NCBI RefSeq assembly: GCF_024138715.1
Contig: NZ_CP092074.1
Span: 2,790,001-2,854,000 of the forward strand
From: Emticicia sp. 21SJ11W-3
GTDB taxonomy: Bacteria > Bacteroidota > Bacteroidia > Cytophagales > Spirosomataceae
DNA length: 64,000 bases
Direction of reading: 5' to 3'
Part shown: in pieces, positions 62,704-64,000 of the stretch
How the letters are laid out: every line of letters starts with the position of its first letter
Numbering within the stretch: position 1 is the stretch's first letter
Translations under genes and position numbers: made by a program
The notes under the pieces: generated by a model
What the model saw: only the letters and a program-made list of their open reading frames with translations
Told to the model about the DNA's origin: nothing
The model's database searches: none

Positions 62704-64000
62704 ATGAACACTGAAATATCAGGCATCATTGCCCTCTTTGTGGTTACGCTATTGCTGGCCATCCCCTTCGGAAAATACATTGCGCGGGTTTATTCGGGCG
62801 AAAAAACACTGCTAGACCCCGTTTTTAACCCCATAGAGAAACTTTTCTATCGTTTCAGCGGCATAGACGCTAACCGGGAAATGAACTGGAAAGAACACCT
62901 GACAGCCCTGTTGGGCATCAACTTTGTCTGGTTTTTTCTAAGCATGTTTTTATTGATGAACCAGGGCTGGTTGCCGCTCAATCCGGACGGTAACCCGTCT
63001 ATGTCGCCCGATTTGGCTTTTAATACGGCCATTTCTTTTATTGTCAACTGTAACCTGCAACACTATTCAGGCGAAACCGGGGTTTCTTATCTTACCCAAT
63101 TAATAGGGCTAATGTACCTGCACTTTGTATCGGCTGCTACGGGTATGGCAGCGGGCGCGGTTCTTTTCAACGCCATGCGCGAACGCCAGGCCGATAAGCT
63201 GGGCAACTTTTATAACTATTTTCTGAAAAGCTGCACACGCATTTTGTTGCCGTTATCAATTGTTGTAGCCATCATTCTTACTTTCAATGGCACACCCATG
63301 ACCTTTGAAGGAAAAGACACCATAACCACCTTACAGGGCGACTTGGTGCAGGTTTCAAGAGGCCCGGCGGCGGCTTTTGTGGCTATTAAGCACCTGGGCA
63401 CCAATGGCGGGGGTTTCTTTGGGGCTAACTCGGCGCATCCTTTAGAAAACCCCAATTATTTTACCAACGCCGTTGAGATGGTATCGCAGATGATTATCCC
63501 TTTCGCATTCATTTTTGCATTGGGTTATTACCTGAAACGTAAAAAACTGGCCTGGAGCATCTTCGGTGTTATGACCGTCGGCTTTCTGCTACTTACCATA
63601 CCCACCGTTATAGCCGAAATAAATGGCAGCCCGGCTATTCAGCACCTGGGCGTAGCACAACCAACCGGAAGCATGGAAGGTAAAGAGGTCAGGTTTGGCA
63701 CGGCTGCATCGGGCTACTGGAGCATCGCCACCACGGTTATTTCAACCGGGTCGGTCAATAGCATGCACGACAGCAGTATGCCGCTTTCAGGCGCTATGCA
63801 GTTGCTGGCCATGATGGTAAACGCCTTTTATGGCGGTTGCGGGGTTGGCCTGCTTAACTACTACGTATTTATTATTCTGGGTGTGTTTATTTCCGGTCTG
63901 ATGGTCGGCCGTACACCTGAGTTTTTGGGTAAAAAAGTAGAAGCCAGAGAAGTAAAAATTGCGGCAGTTATTGCCATTCTGCACCCATTGCTTATACTGG
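62704..64000 (+). CDS. kdpA: KdpA, potassium-binding subunit of the Kdp ATPase (partial)
   Basis: The first 432 residues are present; the gene runs off the right edge. KdpA forms the selectivity filter and channel part of the high-affinity K+ pump. Filter loops typical of the family are visible: NCNLQHYSGETG (about 116), KHLGTNGGGFFGANSAHPLENP (about 229-250) and STGSVNSMHDSSMPLSGAM (about 345-363), each supplying a filter glycine or serine. It directly follows kdpF; kdpB and kdpC should lie just beyond the window. Confidence 0.96.
   Translation, partial: MNTEISGIIALFVVTLLLAIPFGKYIARVYSGEKTLLDPVFNPIEKLFYRFSGIDANREMNWKEHLTALLGINFVWFFLSMFLLMNQGWLPLNPDGNPSMSPDLAFNTAISFIVNCNLQHYSGETGVSYLTQLIGLMYLHFVSAATGMAAGAVLFNAMRERQADKLGNFYNYFLKSCTRILLPLSIVVAIILTFNGTPMTFEGKDTITTLQGDLVQVSRGPAAAFVAIKHLGTNGGGFFGANSAHPLENPNYFTNAVEMVSQMIIPFAFIFALGYYLKRKKLAWSIFGVMTVGFLLLTIPTVIAEINGSPAIQHLGVAQPTGSMEGKEVRFGTAASGYWSIATTVISTGSVNSMHDSSMPLSGAMQLLAMMVNAFYGGCGVGLLNYYVFIILGVFISGLMVGRTPEFLGKKVEAREVKIAAVIAILHPLLIL

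Noticed and set aside
1-64000. CRISPR arrays, tRNA or rRNA genes, complete insertion sequences or prophage genes
   Set aside because: None seen: no regularly spaced repeats, no cloverleaf sequences, no transposase, integrase or phage structural genes.

Overview
The window looks like a chromosomal segment of a Bacteroidota bacterium, most likely a Cytophagales relative (Spirosoma/Dyadobacter/Runella-like; genus not resolvable by eye). The evidence is two complete SusC/SusD loci each with an ECF sigma factor and FecR anti-sigma factor, promoter elements of the Bacteroidota type (TAnnTTTG), bacillithiol synthesis (bshB1), HemJ, a PorT-type barrel, an OmpA/PD40 protein, and a Kdp operon beside a sigma-54 response regulator. 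No rRNA, tRNA, CRISPR array or complete insertion sequence was seen.

Layout. 0.1-4.2 kb: secreted M28 peptidase and RecQ, separated by REP-like palindromes. 4.2-6.0 kb: an AT-rich two-gene insert, an SMC/OLD-like ATPase plus a DUF4276 (TOPRIM-like) protein, probably anti-phage. 6.1-27.3 kb: mostly housekeeping and envelope genes (ABC exporter, dicarboxylate symporter, MaeB malic enzyme, DUF2752/RDD membrane proteins, DUF115-like protein, BshB1, M23-LysM peptidase, TrxB, OmpA-PD40-TPR protein, HemJ, PorT barrel, LTA-synthase-like phosphotransferase, ABC-F ATPase, VOC protein, DedA). 27.4-28.4 kb: a stand-alone LytTR regulator and a 600-bp non-coding stretch with a perfect palindrome.

28.4-43.5 kb is locus PUL-1, transcribed leftward: sigma, FecR, SusC, SusD, a giant FG-GAP/VCBS lipoprotein, a vanadium-dependent haloperoxidase lipoprotein, a GMC oxidoreductase and a GH5-like hydrolase. 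A divergent MFS transporter follows. 45.4-57.0 kb is PUL-2, also leftward: sigma, FecR, SusC, SusD and two heparinase II/III-family proteins, suggesting a uronic-acid-containing polysaccharide. Each SusC carries an STN signalling domain, so substrate at the outer membrane should signal through FecR to release the sigma factor.

The most interesting signal is that, in both loci, the fecR-susC gap holds a matching element on the opposite (+) strand: a promoter-like sequence lying across the susC start, then two stem-loops, the second a strong intrinsic terminator. This predicts a cis-antisense RNA of about 105 nt per locus, like the PUL-associated antisense RNAs (DonS type) of Bacteroides. Both loci also have a hairpin just after susD, likely to set the ratio of SusCD to downstream enzymes.

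57-64 kb: gamma-carbonic anhydrase-like protein, YitT-family membrane protein, ThuA-domain protein, a PIN-type toxin-antitoxin pair, a sigma-54-dependent response regulator, then two tiny membrane-peptide genes (the second is KdpF) and kdpA, which runs off the right edge. A roughly 250-bp dispersed non-coding repeat occurs at 12.5 and 62.1 kb, and short TGAATGAG/TGATTTAG tandem repeats sit immediately upstream of three start codons.
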